Part shown: positions 46,221 through 57,800 of the stretch, piece after piece
How the letters are laid out: every line of letters starts with the position of its first letter
Numbering within the stretch: the first letter of the stretch is position 1
DNA from: Paragyromitra xinjiangensis
Lineage: Eukaryota > Ascomycota > Pezizomycetes > Pezizales > Discinaceae
Assembly (NCBI GenBank): GCA_038503065.1
Contig: JBCAMK010000012.1
Location: forward strand, 1,116,001 to 1,180,000
DNA: 64,000 nucleotides
Reading direction: 5' to 3'
Program-made: the position numbers and the translations under genes
Notes under the pieces: model-generated
What the model was told of the DNA's origin: nothing
What the model saw: the letters and a program-made list of their open reading frames with translations, nothing else
Database searches by the model: none

Positions 46221-47401
46221 ATCGAGGGTTGATGAAGTTGGCGTTGCTGTATGATATAAAATTATGTGCTCTTATTTTTTACCTAGTCTATTTTATTTAG
46301 CTACTTATTGGTGGTTTGCTTGGGCTTATGTCTTTTATGAATGTATCATTAGCACTTAGATTCCTTGAACGGGTTGTTCGAGAAAGACTAGGTTAGATAG
46401 GATCTGGGGCTTTGACGAGTTATGGGGGGGCTATTATCCATAAGCGTTGATGGAAATGGGTTGTATTTATTCCACATGCCCTGTATTCATGGGGCACCAA
46501 TACCTATTTGTATAGCGCAGATTAGATATCCGACCTTGGAGAAGGCAATTTATGTATGTGCATTACTTAAATCTTGGAGAATTGAAGCTGCTTGATGTAC
46601 AAGTACTCGAGTTTACCCGTCCAGTGTTCTCGACGCGTTCTTTGCATCCATATCATATCGCTTATCATGCACAAGGAATGCTAACGAGAAGCATGTGCTT
46701 TTTTGCACCGCGGAAAGAAAGCCATGTGTGGTGCGGGCACGAAGCGAGAAGCTGCCGGCTGTGCTTCTCGCTTTTCCTACCAGTGGAGAGGAGTTTAACC
46801 GCATGTAACCACTCTCCATGCACCTCCACGAAGGGCAGGAAAGCTGTGCTACAACGTGCCAGAAATGCGATAATCGGGTTCGCCGCCAGAGCTCAGGATC
46901 TGTTCCGCACTCCCCCCACCATTTTCCCATTTTCTCCAGATTTCTCCGCTGCATGGCAGTTGAAGCTTGTCCAAGAGATTGCTGTTTGGCTGTGGGACAG
47001 GACAGACAGACAGACACCCGGTGTACGAAACCTCGTTCACTTTGCTAGCGTCTGATCTTCGTTCCACCTACTTTTTCCCGGATAGAAACAGCCCAGACTT
47101 TTCTTGTATTCCTGCTCGTTTCTGTGTCGCGCCTTGTCCTCTTTCTCTCGCTGCCCCTAATACGTAAGGAACAGGCAGCGAGTATTTAGTGTAGCGTAGA
47201 GTCGCCGACTGAACTGCGACTGCGCCCGCGACGTAGTTTCGACGTGATCTATCCAACAACGAAACCCGCGTCTGACTGAAGACAGGCTACTTCAACACCA
47301 ACACAACAACCAGAGCACCCCCCCCCCCCATACTCATATCTCCTCACTCACCCTTCTCACATCATCCCCCCCCCACCTAGCTACTTCTCATATAAACAAA
47401 C
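46221..47401. other. intergenic upstream of RHEB
   Basis: No gene recognised. A 167-codon plus frame (46552-47055) overlaps an opposite 134-codon frame and has neither domain nor splice logic. Runs of C near 47320 and 47366 and a CA-rich leader lie just before the RHEB start. Confidence 0.4.
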
Positions 47402-48325
47402 ATGGCCCCTCCTCATCCTAAACAGCGCAAAATCGCTATCGTGGGCAGCAGAGCCGTTGGTATGTTCTGATATCTCCCTTCATATTTCCTGCATGCCCCC
47501 CTCGTACTTTGATCTCCCAGCAATAACGAACCGTGGCTAATCCCTTTGCTTAACTACAGGAAAGTCCTCTCTCACAGTACAGTTTGTCGAGAATCACTTT
47601 GTCGAATCTTACTATCCTACTATCGAAAACACCTTCTCGAGAGTGATCAAGTACAAAGGCCAAGAGTATGCTACTGAGATCATCGATACCGCTGGACAGG
47701 TATGAGGCCTGTGCGCTATTTATTATCGCCATCATCTTAGCTCTTATAACTTGTCCCCTCATTACCGCCGCTCGACCACTCACCCCATATGCACCTTTAT
47801 GCCAAAGATACTGATCAGCTGTTCCCCTGTACTAGGATGAATATAGCATTCTTAACTCGAGACATTCCATTGGGATTCATGGTTACATGCTAGTCTACTC
47901 CGTTGCATCGCAGCAGTCATTTGAGATGGTTAAGATCATCCGCGACAAAGTTCTCACGCATCTGGTACGCTCCATTATTCAGCCTTCCATATCGTCCTAC
48001 ACCATTTAATTTTATCCTATCCTACCTTATCTCATCCCATTGCCCAGAATGGAGGATTGCTAAGCTAACGTTACTTGCTACTACACAGGGCGCTGATTGG
48101 GTTCCCATCGTCGTCGTCGGGAACAAATCAGATCTTCATATCCAAAGACAAGTCTCTGCCGAGGAAGGCAAGGCCCTAACACAAGAGTGGAACTGCGCGT
48201 GGACGGAAGCGTCGGCCCGTCATAATGAGAACGTAGCGAAGGCGTTCGAGCTGATGATCGATCAAGTTGAGAAAGCGCAGAACCCTGCCGCACCTCCCGG
48301 CGGCGGTAAGTGCATCGTCATGTAA
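47402..48325 (+). CDS. rhb1: Rheb GTPase, TORC1 activator
   Basis: Four exons (47402-47459, 47560-47699, 47836-47964, 48089-48325) give 187 residues. Motifs: P-loop GSRAVGKSS with Arg next to Ser as in Rheb, then LTVQFVENHFVESYYPTIEN (switch I), DTAGQDEYSILNSRHSIGIH (switch II region), VVVGNKSDL (G4), EASARHNENV (G5) and the farnesylation box CIVM. Rheb links the TSC1-TSC2 GAP to TORC1 on endomembranes. The first intron splits the P-loop Gly codon. In Pezizomycotina Rheb is retained, whereas the TSC genes vary. No anomaly seen; the 3' flank is T-rich. Confidence 0.97.
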
Positions 48326-49583
48326 TTTGGTGGGGCTCTACTAGCTAGATGTAGCGGGAATTTTCTTTTGTTCGACCTTCTTCTCTTCCTCCCACGACTA
48401 GACGCTTTGCTTTTTGCCCTATTCTATTTGGTGGCTTTTTCGGGCCAGTTGTATTTTTTTTTCTCTCTTCCTCTTTGGCTGTCTGGCTAGCTAGGAAGAT
48501 ATGGCGTTTCAATTTTTGATCTTTTTCTCTTTGATATGATACTCTGGAAGGGCTCGTGGTGGTTAGGAGGAAGAAAGAGTAAGCAAACGAAAGCTTTCTT
48601 CTCAACCCTTTCGTATTTTCTTTATCTCTCTCCTCATTTCGGAAATGATATCGTACGTTTTTAGAAAGTGGAAATAGGGTTTTGGGAGTTCACGTGGTCA
48701 ACTATGCTCAACTGTACAAATTATCCTTTGCTGGTGTGTTTTGTCTCGTTTATATACGTTTATGTCTTGTCACTTCGTCTATTTATACTTGTTTCTGATC
48801 TTCAGACAGAGCATCAATGCATTTTGTACGTTCCACATAGCTATGGCTGGGAGACTAACGTTTCCCTTGTAGACCGAAAACCTTGTGCCATAAGTCGATT
48901 CCTATCGGCTAGGGTGTTAAGGCAGTTTCAGTGGTGATGGTGATGGTAGAAGGATGGCGATGGAGGTTGCTAGGCTGGATTCATACCTTTGTGGAGTCTG
49001 CAACAGAACCGAAGGATATATGCTAGAATAGAATAGAAGTATTGAATGTTACAGACCTTTAATCCCTTGTGACCTTTTGTTTCATGTACGGTTCCGTGGA
49101 AATATCAGCTAGACAGGTCAAACCCAACACTGCATTGCTTACTGCTAGTGGTCTCGGCCCATGCCGGGTGAGATTTTATGATTAGGTTGACGTAAGCAGA
49201 AGCCTGTAGTACAAACCAGGCCATAGATGCGTCATATACCTTACCGATTCGATGGAATTAGATGCAAGGGTATTTCAACAGCCTTTGAAAGACCCAGTTT
49301 GCCTTGTGACACTTTGAAACCATTCACTTCAAGTATAGATGCGAGTGATTGCCTGTGACTCAGCAGTACTTGTTCGAGTGAATAACTTGAAACCCACTTC
49401 TCTCGGTTTCGATCGACTACAATAAGAACCTTCGATCAACATGTTTGTTCCAAGGTTTCAGGATGGCTTCGATGCAGCCTAAGGTTCCCTTGAAAGCCAT
49501 CTGTTAGTATATAAATACCCCAACTCGCCCCATCCCTCTGGCCTCCATCACTACAGCATCACCGAACATTCCCCCTTTTCACG
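48326..49583. other. intergenic, RHEB 3' region
   Basis: T/C-rich 3' flank followed by unremarkable sequence. A TATA-like TATATAAATA lies at about 49509-49518, 65-75 bases before the next ATG. No gene or RNA seen. Confidence 0.45.
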
Positions 49584-50021
49584 ATGTGTATCTACACTAC
49601 AACTACCTTTTCGTGCGGCCATAAACTCCACAAACGCGAATCCACGGAACCCGAATGTGTCCTTAATATCCACGATACGCCCCCCGTCGAAGAAAGCCGA
49701 GATGAGATCTGTAAAGGGTGCACCTTAAGGGCACCTCTATCCCCTGAACTTCAAGACCCGACGCTCCAGCTCCTAGATGAAGAACAAGCCCCTAAGAAAA
49801 AGAAAGGTAATGTACTAGGTCGAGCGCTAAATCTAATCACAGGTAAGGGGAAGGAGGAGGTGGAGGGGAAGGAGAAAGAGAGGAAGGGGAAGAAAGGGAA
49901 GAAAGAGCCAGTAAGGAGGGTGGTGAGGGAAGCAGAACCTCCATTCGATTGGCATGATTTCTTAAGTACTAACAATCCGGGCGCTCGTTTCGTCTCAAGA
50001 TCTCATTCGGGCAGGCAGTAG
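49584..50021 (+). CDS. small basic Cys/His-motif protein, unknown
   Basis: One exon, 145 residues. It begins MCIYTTTTFSCGHKLHKRES with later CVLN and CKGC, giving spaced Cys/His (C-x8-C-x-H..C..CxxC) that may bind zinc. The centre is lysine-rich (repeated KGK/KKG units, about residues 75-108) and the end is WHDFLSTNNPGARFVSR. Many short fungal proteins start with a similar MC-x-x-x-x-x-x-C-G-H pattern; none has a known role as far as I know. A TATA-like box and the first-ATG position support a real gene. Codon use is not obviously foreign. Confidence 0.65.
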   Translation: MCIYTTTTFSCGHKLHKRESTEPECVLNIHDTPPVEESRDEICKGCTLRAPLSPELQDPTLQLLDEEQAPKKKKGNVLGRALNLITGKGKEEVEGKEKERKGKKGKKEPVRRVVREAEPPFDWHDFLSTNNPGARFVSRSHSGRQ

Positions 50022-52596
50022 TTCTAATTGACCAATTTCTTTTCGGTGATGGGTGGGGTTAGAAGATAGAGGGGGGGATTTACTATGGACATAAGATCGT
50101 GATTTTCTTCTCATGCCATAGTTATTTAAATTTAATAAAGGATAGTAGCCAAGTTAAATCATCCGTCTTGAAACCTACGACAAAAGCATTACACCAATGG
50201 TGAGTTTTCTCCGGATGTTTTCGCAATGCCTTTCCCTTGGGTTGATGTTACTGGACGACACCCTTGCTTTACTCAATATAGACAGATATGCTGTAGAAAT
50301 TATCCTTATTCAAGAATAACATAAAATCGCTTTCAAGGAATTAGGCGTAGCTTATTCTACTATTTGGCTTAAGCCGCTTAAATGTTTGACGACGAGTTGC
50401 GGCGCCTATCACTCTGACAATCAAACGTATAGTGAATCAAATCTATGGTACAGATACTGAAAGTCAAACCCTCCGGGGCGCTTTGCGGGGCGCTAGAGCG
50501 CTTATCGCTTAAACGTGCTTTCCCCTCGAGACTTTAAATGATGGTACCGAGTGATACCCTATGAACCATTTTAAGGTTGTTGAATACTTACGGTGGCTTT
50601 GCTTACGATATTCAAACTATAGATTACGAAAGTGATCAGAATCTTTATTCATTCTATCGCCTGTTGGCTAATTTTCATGTGCAAGGACTATCTTGTATTA
50701 CCATCCACGTCGCTCAAGGGCGCCCTGGTTTGCTTTTTCTTTCCTCATCGAGGTCACATTTTGCGAACACCCTCCTTCGTTTATTTGCTGTTTTCATGCA
50801 GAGAAAACAGGGGGCTTGAAATTTGATGCAATAGCTGGTTATGCGCATCGCAGGGCAAAGTAGGGCTAATGTAAGATCACGATCTATCACTCGCCGTGCG
50901 GTTTACAATTGGCACTGGTGCCTGAAAAATGGTGCAAGATCTAAAAATATGCGTATGCACTAGCCTAACTAGTTTAAAATGCGTAGCCTGCCCTGGAGCC
51001 TGCGAGACGTATTTATAGGCTTCACAACCCACGGAACTGAAACCAAAGAGTGCACAAACATGGTGGACACTGATAACAAAAATGAGTGTAAGGAAGCCGA
51101 AAGGGGTCTTTGCATCGTATCTGTGGACTAGGCACCTGTGCTGACATGCAGAGACTTTGTTTCCCCATCGCCGAGCGGTCCTTTGGCTACGGCTCGAGTA
51201 GTCCTTTGAGTGTTGCGATTAACCATTGATTTGGATACGAATTGGATAATCGGATAGCTGACAGCTCCGAAAGTGAATTGACTCTTACACGTGTTAATAT
51301 GGCTGTGTATAATAGTTTACGGGGTACTGATTTCCTGATACCGAGTTAGTTTCTATGATTCGGGAGGCACATACAGGGTGCTGGGGATACTTGGCGTACG
51401 ACACTGGAGGAATTCCTGGAACTCCTCTAATCCATGGGTCACGTTATGGATATCTGCAAGTTCATCGGCGAGATTTGGTTATTCATTACCTCGTCAAATC
51501 TTTAACTTCGCGCCTGGCTAGGGTTGCTCTGCACATGACGAAGTTCTCGGTTAAGCTCAGTGTTGACTCAGCTAAATCTCGGATTATTGTAGCAGCTGAC
51601 CGCGGCATACCCAACTCAGCCCTGAATACTTCAGAATATCGATAATCGAATCGGAAGCGTGCTCAACGATTAACTGGCAAAAAAATCGGTGACCAACAAG
51701 ATGATCTCTCAAACCTAACCTGATAGGTGAAACTTTGACAGGTGGCCGTTCCAGGAAAACAAAGAAAGTTGCTTGTGAGCAGTGTTACCAGGCTTGCAAG
51801 TACATCGTTTGGCAATCGGCAGAGATGGGGAGGGGAAAATATGGGAAAAAAAGCATGGAGCAGATCGTGCATAAATATTGGAATCGTGGCTTCGGATCAC
51901 GGCGACGAGGGGTATGTTTCTTGAGAGGTACCTTGATGACTGGGTAGATATATGGGGGAGGATCGCAGGGGCTGGTGGGACGTAAGATACCGTGACACGG
52001 AGGACAGGGACTCAATGTTGAACGATGTGTTCGTAAGAAGGCTCTGAAAGAGAGATTCACGCAGATTTAGACAAATGGTGGAGAGGAGAGACGTGGGCAT
52101 TGCAATAAGAATTAATTATTAATTCCACGTTGCACTACGGGGGGCATCAGGGTGTTGGGTGTGGTGGTTGCAATCATAAATATTCTCGGTGGGTGCAGAA
52201 GGCTACCGGCAATCGGTCGCGTTGCGCTGCCATCATCATCCCTCGTTAGCCACACCTTGCCTGCAGTCCACAGTGGAGGTTAGGTATCTCGTTCTTGTCT
52301 GTCCATCTTCCGTTCTTTCTTTTCTTTCACACTATCTTCCCCCCTTTGAAAGATCTCATCTTATTGAGCAGCCCCCCCGCCCCCTAAACCTTCCATGCGA
52401 GACTATATCACCCCCTCCAGAAGAACTGAGTGCGACTAGAGAAGAAGAAAAAAAACGCAAACGTCACTTTGCTTCCTTAAATTGCCGCAGACCTCCCTTA
52501 GAAGAAGCAGCAACGAGCAGAGGACCAACCTGCAACACTGCACCAACATCCAAGATCAGGAGCTGCTGCTGCTGCTGCCGCTGCTGACGAATTACT
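50022..52596. other. intergenic, about 2.6 kb, before BUR1
   Basis: No convincing gene: several short frames on both strands without domains. The last 250 bases are pyrimidine-rich and form the BUR1 leader, with a CTG repeat (about 52563-52587). No RNA gene seen. Confidence 0.4.
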
Positions 52597-54882
52597 ATGA
52601 TGAAGAGAGACAGCCCAGGTCCTTCCGGTTCAGAGCCGCCACGGAAAAGACCTTTAACAGTTGACGCGAACGGGAAACCAAGATTTAAGGGTTGCGATGG
52701 TATCAAGGCCTATGATATCATGTGCAAGCTAGGAGAGGGCACTTTTGGGTATGTTTTTTGTTTGACGGGAAAATGAGTGGTGGAGGCCGTTGGGCTAGGT
52801 TCCGTGCAAGTGGGGTTTCCTAACCGTGTGTTCGTGATGCAGAGAGGTCCATAAGGCTCGTCATAGAGCTTCCGGTGCCATGGTGGCGTTGAAAAAGATT
52901 CTGATGCACAACGCGAAAGAAGAAGGGGTAAGTTTCGAAACAATGTTTTCGCTACGTTGTTTCTCTTCACCGTGATCGGTGTTGACGATGAATTTTTTTC
53001 TAGTTCCCGATTACGGCCCTGCGAGAGATCAAGATCCTGAAGATGCTATCACACAAAAACATCATTCGATTGATGGAAATGGCTGTGGAAAGGAAAAGTA
53101 AGTCCCCCCACGCTCCTCTGTGGTCCGATGATCTCAATGGGCTAATTGGGTGTTGCTACAACCAACAGAGGAGCGAGGAGTTATTGGGAGGGGTACACTG
53201 TATATGGTCACGCCTTACATGGACCATGATCTCGCGGGGTTGCTGGAGAATCCGGACGTGACATTCACTGAGCCGCAGATCAAATGCTACATGCTTCAGT
53301 TGCTAGAGGGTACAAAGTACCTGCATGAGGTAACCGATCTACATAATGTTATCAATCATGTTAAGCTTCAACTAACCTGCTTTTGCAATGATAGAACAAA
53401 GTTCTACACCGCGACATGAAAGGTTTGTCTCGCCACAAAATTAAATATGAACGAAATTTGGCTAACACCATTGATTAGCCGCAAATTTGCTTATCGACAA
53501 CCGTGGCATATTGCAGATCGCCGATTTCGGCCTTGCTAGGAAATTCGAGGAAGAAATTCCCGTTGCTGGTGGCGGTGGAGGAAACCCTGGCCGAGAATAC
53601 ACTAACTGCGTCGTAACTCGATGGTATCGGCCACCAGAGCTTCTCTTAGGAGAACGTGCATATACTTCGGCGATCGATTTATGGGGTGTTGGGTATGGCT
53701 GTTCTACTCTGCTTTCAACAAGCAATCAATCAACTAATATTCTCTTGTAGTTGCGTGTTTGCAGAGATGTATAAGGGGAAGCCAATCCTCCAAGGGAACA
53801 GTGATATGGACCAGTTGATGAAGATTTTTCAGTTGTGTGGATCACCTAATGATAAAAATATGCCTGGTTTTGAGAAGTTGCCGGGTTGTGACGGATTCAG
53901 GCAATTTGGCCCATACCACCGCACATTAGAAGGTCACTACAGCGAGTAAGTTGCCTTCCCCTTATCCGGGGTTCCTCGGGTACTGATGATTTCGAGTAGA
54001 ATGGGTAGTGCCGGTGTTTCCTTACTATCAGAGTTCTTGAGACTCGACCCTCGAAGGAGAATCAATGCTATCGATGCTCTGAAACATGAATACTTTACTA
54101 CTGACCCTCTACCGGCGAAACCGGGCGATCTGCCAAGATTTGAAGATAGTCATGAGCTTGACCGAAAGAAGTTCCGCAGCCGGGCTAACCTTCCACCTGC
54201 GCCAGCTGGTGGTACTGTTGGCGTCGTCCACAATGTTCCTGGGGAATGGGTCGGACGAGCTGGTGAAATTCCATGGACAAACGGCTCTGGTGGTCCAACA
54301 CAGGGTAGACGGAACAATGATCAATGGGGTAATAGTGGAAATTCGCGGCATGGAGGAGGTGGAGGAGGTGGAGGGCGCCAACACGATAATCGTGTACCGC
54401 AGTCTCATGATAGCCGTATACCACAGGGTCAAGGACATCGACCACCTGGGCCGGATCATCGCCCACCTTGGAATAGGAGCCTGCCACCATCGGAACAGTC
54501 TGGTCACCGAGAATTGGGCATAGGTTTACCACCTAGGCCACCTCAGCCTCACATGGATAGGCATAGGGGAGGAGGACCAGGTAACAACCGAGGGGGTGGT
54601 GGTGGAGGAGGTGGAGGCGGAGGTGGGGGCGGAAATGTTGATACTTACATACCTTCTTATGGGGGGGGCGGAGGAGGGGATGATCGACGGGGCGGAGGAA
54701 ACAGCAGAGGGAATTGGGATCGGGATAACCGGGGTGGAAGTCGGGAAAGAGCGGACTGGCGAGGTACACATATGGAACGAGGTTTCAGTGGTGGCCCTGG
54801 TGGGGGTCAGCGAAGAAGTTCTAGCCGCGACCGTCATCGCGATGGTGGGGAACCAGTCCAGAACAATATATACCGCAGATAA
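52597..54882 (+). CDS. BUR1: CDK9-type kinase BUR1
   Basis: Eight exons (52597-52748, 52843-52927, 53004-53097, 53169-53329, 53395-53422, 53479-53692, 53751-53945, 54000-54882) encode 603 residues. Kinase motifs: GEGTFGEV (46-53), ALKKIL, the CDK9 signature [10 protein letters not shown] (80-89), HRDMKAANLL (Asp 171), DFGLAR (189-194), T-loop [19 protein letters not shown] (Thr 215) and [11 protein letters not shown]. With a cyclin partner (Bur2/Pch1-like) it phosphorylates Spt5 and the Pol II tail to release elongation. The C-terminal about 250 residues are Gly/Arg/Asp-rich with one run of Gly (about residues 535-545) and RGG-like ends. Exon 5 is 28 bases. Exon 8 has acceptors three bases apart (53996, 53999). 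Two start ATGs are adjacent; the first is taken. Confidence 0.96.
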
Positions 54883-57800
54883 GGACCATAAAGTTTGACA
54901 AAATTGTTGTTGAGAATTTTCCCAAGTCGTCAGAATCTGCTTAGAGAGGGCTGGGGAGAATGGCTAGATGGGCAGCGAACTGTGGATGAAGCACAGTTTT
55001 TTCAGAGTTCACAAGATGTGAACGAGAAAATTTGCTATTTTTTCTTCCTCTATTTTTTCTTTTGTCTTCTGGAGCGGTGTTAGAGAAAATGGGATGTGGG
55101 AGCTGGGGAGCTGGGGGTTTGTTTTGAATTGTTGCATGAATGGGCCGCATTTGTGGGGTGGCTGTTTGCACTTTTTATTTTGCATCGGTGGAGTGGGGCC
55201 TTGTTGCAGGTTTGCTCTGCTATTACTAAGGTTCCTTTTTGTTTTATTTCTCTTTTTTTTTCTTTTTTTCTCTGTATAGTATTTTGTACTTTTCTTTATT
55301 GTGGATGACGAGGGAAATTTTTGGCCAGGAGCTTAGGGTTTATTCGTGATATCTTAATTGTATTCCTTTAACGGACAAGCACTGCGGGCTTTGAGGCGGT
55401 ATTCTCTCTTCTATTACTATGCTCTCCTCTATCTCCTTTACAGTACTCCTACTTCACGTTATTTTGCGCTTTGTATCTAGGATTGGAGAAAGGCTTGTGG
55501 GTCTGGGTAAAGTTTGTTTAAAACGGACATGATATTCCTGATGCCAACTATACGGAAAGATGTGAAGACATTATAGACAATAGGGATTTACAATGACGGA
55601 GCTTGCCACTCAGGACAGATAGAGGTGAAAGCTTCTAAGTTGCACAGGAAATACAACATATTGCATAGCGAATCGGCGTGATTACTATCTTTGGTGAGGC
55701 TGCAGCCACAGATTGAAGTAGCGAGTGAAAGGCCACGTTCCATTGCCTGTTACTGACTACTATTGTCGAATATGAGCCTTCACTTCCGCTTCTATATCTT
55801 GTTCTTTCGGCTTCAAGTTTTCCAGCCATTGGGGGCCAATTCACGGTCGGAATTCTGTTCTCATCCGTTTCTTTAGTTGAGTGAGGTCCAAGGTGGTGGC
55901 TTGTGCATGATAAATTGCTACTGCTGCTGAATTTTTTTGGTTTATAACGTGGCTTGAATATATATAAAACTAGTGTCTGTGATTATTCTCTAGCACATGA
56001 TTTATACGTGCGGCATATTACACAAACTATGAAACGACAACTAAGCTATCGTGGCTTCATCTACATGTATGTGTGAACACATGAGCTACCATGATCTGAA
56101 CATCTACAATACATGTACTCCTTTTCCAGTATCAGATAGTGTCATGGTTGTGAAAACAGCCTAGTCCGCCAACACCTGACTAGCAGCGGAAGCATAGCGA
56201 TGTGGAAGGGGGATGGATCGCGGAAAAGTTTCACGGGATCAATGTTGGCAAACTCGTGCTAGAGATCGCGGGCGAGATCGCGAGGTATGTAGTGCCAACA
56301 CAAGTGCACAAGTGGTTACAGGTGTTGTGGGGGTTTATTGATGGTAATGATTTGAAAACCAGTATAAATATCAATAAGAATCGAGTACTGATCGTGTGTT
56401 TTACGGTGAGCACGAATACAAAGGAGGAAGGAACTACAAATCGGTAGATATTATCCGTTCTTAGGCGTCGTGATATCATAGATGTACCCCGGGGAAGACT
56501 CGTTTAGTTAGTTAAGTAATCAACCTGGATTACTACGTGCAGATGAAGAAGCACCAACTCCCGGGTAGAAATATGCAACTATCTTCAATAAAATTCGAAA
56601 GGGCCGCGTAAACGAGACGAAGAGTATCATAAAACACTAAGGATTACTAGAATTATCACGTGTGCTGTAAAAAGCTTCCAAAAGTTTCCGCAAGCTGCTC
56701 AGGTCATTAATGGAACTGCTCCAAAGATTAAGGATGCCACCATAGGTGCCGACAAGAAGTTGAGCTGTCTTTTAATGACAACGTTACTGTGGGATGGAGT
56801 GAGTACAACGCGCTTCCTTATAAGTAGAATAGGTCAATAATAGGCTTACTGTGCGATCGTACAAGATTTCTAGATCTCTTAGGCAGTGGGGGTAAATGTT
56901 ATTAACGTGTTCTAAGACAGAGCCCAGACGCCGAGTGAACCTGGAGAATATCATCCCATGTCCTACAAAACCAATAAAAGGTAACACGGACCGGGGACTC
57001 TGGGTCTCCTTTGCGCAAACTATGGTAGAGAGGATCCGGGGGCGCAAGGATATGATTCCGGTAGTTACAGGTTGATTCCCCCCCCTCACCATCGGTGTGT
57101 CGATAATTCTCGATATGGATCGTCAATCGGTAGGCGACGATAAGAAAAGATAAGGATGTACACAATTCTGATCTGCAGCAGGCTCAAACAAGCCTTCATG
57201 CACTGTTGCCAAGGCAATGAGGCTCTGTTACGGTTCTTGTTACACGGACAAGCACTGACGTGTGATAACGCATGTTGAGATTTTTCTAGGGAGTCTCCTG
57301 TGTTATATAGATCATTTTGCAGCATCATTGGCAGTTGGGTCGAATGCAAAGGAGCTGCAGATGTGGAAGGAGCTGAATGCGGCTTTCATTGCGGGTTTGA
57401 GGAGCGCTCCGAGGTTGATATCGATAATTACATCAGAAAGACCTGCGCCAAGTTCTAAAGTAAGCCTTTTGTCAGACGTGTTTTCACTATCATTGACATA
57501 CATGTACCAAGGTTAGCTATAGGCTCTCCATAAGAGAGTAACCAGACCCCACATCTACTGTAGTGAAATTACTACGTTGCCTAATTTCCCCGAAGTATAT
57601 GCACGTTTCAGCGGAGGTCCTTATATATGCTGTGAGTAAAATTCAGTGATGCCACCGTATACCTCAGCTACCTGCAAGCCAGTAACCTCAGTCAGTGAGT
57701 ACACGGCAAACACACCTTCCCCTCCTGCTTCATAGGGTAGCCGAGCTAAAAGCATTTCTGAGGAGAAATAAAACCAAAAAGTATTGCGTCATATGTGATG

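Noticed and set aside
46552..47055. 167-codon plus ORF before RHEB
   Set aside because: It overlaps an opposite frame of similar length, lacks domains, and its start is not an obvious gene start.
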